NCBI RefSeq assembly: GCF_045066735.1
Contig: NZ_JBISHH010000021.1
Location: forward strand, 1 to 64,000
DNA: 64,000 nt
Direction of reading: 5' to 3'
DNA from: Algibacter sp045066735
GTDB lineage: Bacteria; Bacteroidota; Bacteroidia; Flavobacteriales; Flavobacteriaceae
The notes beneath the pieces were generated by a model. It worked only from the letters and a program-made list of their open reading frames with translations. It did no database searches and was not told where the DNA came from. The position numbers were made by a program, and so were the translations under genes. Positions within the stretch are counted from its first letter, which is position 1, and each line of letters begins with the position of its first letter. Shown here piece after piece: positions 62,174-64,000 of the stretch.

Positions 62174-63580
62174 CTATTTTAAGTGATTTCGAACACCATA
62201 ACTTGCCAATACACCTTCGCCTGTAGCAGCAGCTACTTGTGCAATTGCACCTTCGCGACAATCTCCAGCAGCAAAAACACCAGACACATTAGTTTCTCCT
62301 AAAGCTGTTGTAGTAATAAATCCATTTTTATTCAAATCAATAACACCTTTTACACTCGTTGTGTTTGGAATTAATCCGATAAAAATAAAAGCACCATCTG
62401 CAGTTAATTCTTCAGTTTCTCCTGTTGTTTTATCTTTAACTTCCAAACCTTTAAAATTGCCATTTTCATCCTTAGTAAATCCTAATGATTCTTTATTAAG
62501 GTGAGTTTCTATATTTTTCATAGATGGTAGTTTTTCAATATAAGTTTCAGAAGCTGAAAATTCTGAACCACGATTTACAATAGTTACTTTTTTACAAAAG
62601 CCAGCTAAAAAGATACCTTCTTCCAAAGCACTATTTCCTCCACCAATTACAATCACTTCTTTATCTCTATAAAAAGCACCATCACAGGTTGCACAGAAGT
62701 GAATACCTGCGCCTATTAAATCTTCTTCATTGGCAATTCCTAATTTTCGGTAGGTAGACCCTAAAGCTAGTACCACAGATTTACTTTGGTATGCGCCCAT
62801 ATTAGAATCTATATCAAATAAGTTACCGTTTTTAGAAATGCTTTTTACCTCAACACCAGTTTCAATGCTTGCTCCGTATACCTTGGCTTGTTCTGCCATA
62901 CGTTGCATTAATTTTGGGCCAGAAATCTCCGTAAAACCAGGATAGTTTTCGATTTTTTGTGTTAAATAGGCATTACCTCCAATATTCTTTTTTTCAAGAA
63001 TTAAAGAACTAAAACGATCGCGTTGAATGTAAATAGAAGCCGTTAATCCTGCTGCACCAGCACCTACAATAACACTATCGTACACCTTTTTTTCTGATTC
63101 TTTACCAATGTTTAAAACGTCTTTCAGAATCGAATTATCTGGATTGGTATAGCTTTTATCACCAATAAATAAGGTAGGAATAATACGTTTTCCTTTATTA
63201 ATTTCTTCTACTTTTTCGGCAGCCCAATCGTATTTATCGACTTCTATATATTGAAAATTAATATGATTGTCCTGTAAATATCCTTTTGCGCGTTGACAAT
63301 CTGGACACCAATCCGCGCCATATAAAATAACGCGTCCTTGCTCATTAATCCCTAATACGTTTGCTAAAACACTATTGTCTGGATTGGTATATGGTTTTTC
63401 ATTAATAAGAATGGTTGGTATAATACGTTTACCATTATTAATACCCTCTACTCTTGCCGTTGCATCTTTATCTAAATCGACATCAATAAAATTGAAATCA
63501 ACATTATTATCTTTTAAATAGGCTTTTGCGCGTTGGCAATCTGGGCACCAATCGGCACCATATAAATCTATTGTATTCAT
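62174..63580 (-). CDS. Tandem glutaredoxin - thioredoxin reductase fusion (Grx-Grx-TrxR)
   Basis: This 468-residue protein has two glutaredoxin-like domains repeated with an exact 80-residue period (active sites WCPDC at Cys12/Cys15 and Cys92/Cys95), then a thioredoxin-reductase-like flavoprotein from about residue 165: FAD motif VGAGAAGLTASIY, redox motif CATC (Cys296/Cys299) and NADPH motif VIGGGNSALEEG. It could pass electrons from NADPH via FAD to its own Grx domains and on to partner disulfides. It lies 7 bp after the glutamate-synthase-like gene. Confidence 0.92.
   Translation of the reverse strand: MNTIDLYGADWCPDCQRAKAYLKDNNVDFNFIDVDLDKDATARVEGINNGKRIIPTILINEKPYTNPDNSVLANVLGINEQGRVILYGADWCPDCQRAKGYLQDNHINFQYIEVDKYDWAAEKVEEINKGKRIIPTLFIGDKSYTNPDNSILKDVLNIGKESEKKVYDSVIVGAGAAGLTASIYIQRDRFSSLILEKKNIGGNAYLTQKIENYPGFTEISGPKLMQRMAEQAKVYGASIETGVEVKSISKNGNLFDIDSNMGAYQSKSVVLALGSTYRKLGIANEEDLIGAGIHFCATCDGAFYRDKEVIVIGGGNSALEEGIFLAGFCKKVTIVNRGSEFSASETYIEKLPSMKNIETHLNKESLGFTKDENGNFKGLEVKDKTTGETEELTADGAFIFIGLIPNTTSVKGVIDLNKNGFITTTALGETNVSGVFAAGDCREGAIAQVAAATGEGVLASYGVRNHLK
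63101..63580 (-). repeat. Tandem duplication encoding the two Grx domains
   Basis: Two 240-bp units (63580-63341 and 63340-63101) encode residues 1-80 and 81-160 with the same motif order (YGADWCPDCQRAK, NxGKRIIPTL/I, YTNPDNS). The DNA is alike over long stretches, so the duplication is internal to this gene. Confidence 0.85.
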
Positions 63581-63587
63581 GTTTTTA

Positions 63588-64000
63588 TTATTTTAAACCT
63601 GCGTAGTTAATTCCTGTTAAATAATGTATATCTCTATCAAAGGTTGACAAATCATCGTGATTAAATTTTGTAACGTCATCGTAACCGCAAGCACGTGCTA
63701 CAACTCTAATTAAATCGTTTGTTGCTTCAAAGTAATTTTGTAATTGCTTAGCAGAAGAGTCTATAATTATTCGACTACGTAACGATTCTTTTTGAGTTGC
63801 AATTCCAACCGGACAGTTATTAGATCCGCAAGCGCGCATACCTAAACAACCAATAGCTTGTAATGCAGAATTAGATACCGCAATAGCATCCGCACCAAGC
63901 ATCAAAGCTTTTGTAAAATCTTCGGCAACACGTAAACCTCCTGTAATAACTAAAGTTACACCCGTTGCTCCTACCTTATCCATATAAGCTCTTGCTCTTG
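63588..64000 (-). CDS. FMN-binding glutamate-synthase-like protein, 5' end outside window
   Basis: The frame is open to the right edge; 137 C-terminal codons are visible. They contain TLVITGGLRVAEDFTKALMLGADAIAVSNSAL, the phosphate-binding end of a glutamate-synthase FMN barrel, and GMRACGSNNCPVGIATQ, the Cys motif that binds the 3Fe-4S cluster in the family. Such GltB-like proteins without the amidotransferase or GltD domains are common in Bacteroidota and often of unclear function. It is first in the visible redox operon. Confidence 0.88.
   Translation of the reverse strand, partial: RARAYMDKVGATGVTLVITGGLRVAEDFTKALMLGADAIAVSNSALQAIGCLGMRACGSNNCPVGIATQKESLRSRIIIDSSAKQLQNYFEATNDLIRVVARACGYDDVTKFNHDDLSTFDRDIHYLTGINYAGLK

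Overview
The window is a chromosomal segment of a member of the Flavobacteriaceae (Bacteroidota). The evidence is convergent: the tmRNA tag reads GENNYALAA, promoters carry the Bacteroidota -7 box TAnnTTTG, ribosome binding sites are almost absent except a strong one on rpsU, base composition is AT-rich, and the gene families are typical of the phylum (DUF3467 next to rpoC, DUF2851, TPR plus TonB-dependent-receptor-like barrel, FdtA-type cupin). Genus cannot be decided. I see no prophage, insertion sequence, CRISPR array or rRNA operon.

Layout. 1-1.9 kb: 3'-truncated gene for a large secreted protein with Asp-rich calcium-binding repeats. 2.3-16.2 kb: transcription/translation superoperon on the minus strand, in transcription order tRNA-Thr(UGU), tRNA-Tyr, tRNA-Gly, tRNA-Thr(GGU), tuf, tRNA-Trp, secE, nusG, rplK, rplA, rplJ, rplL, rpoB, rpoC, then a DUF3467 gene. 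Upstream of it lie hpf, a XerC/D recombinase and rpsU. 18-36 kb: mixed housekeeping genes (acyl-CoA dehydrogenase, HhH protein, AGCS symporter, K+ channel, PspC, DUF2851, LolC/E-like permease, NamZ, GDPD, sterol-desaturase-like hydroxylase, YkgJ, methyltransferase, outer-membrane barrel, giant TPR protein, FtsE). 37-50 kb: surface polysaccharide locus with five glycosyltransferases, two Wzx-type flippases, FdtA and a DegT aminotransferase for a 3-amino-3,6-dideoxyhexose, a FemAB/GNAT-type transferase and a 2OG oxygenase; typA and kdsA lie beyond it. 53.6-57.8 kb: membrane-protein module around a small winged-helix regulator and CreD, with the same 19-bp palindrome in two promoters. 57.8-64 kb: SDR, LOR/SDH-like oxidoreductase, ssrA, a lone Pycsar-type membrane effector, and a redox operon (glutamate-synthase-like FMN protein, Grx-Grx-thioredoxin-reductase fusion, three-TM protein, YHS protein) that runs off the right edge.

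The most interesting signals lie outside annotated genes: a dispersed structured RNA seen in four places (two copies with a compensatory base-pair change, one forming the likely 5' leader of ssrA); a terminator hairpin placed at the initiation site of the tRNA-tuf promoter; the single strong Shine-Dalgarno on rpsU; and the shared wHTH/CreD palindrome. Protein-level highlights are the Grx-Grx-TrxR fusion and the orphan Pycsar-type effector. Start codons need care here: several genes appear to start with TTG and one SDR only makes sense with an ATT start.
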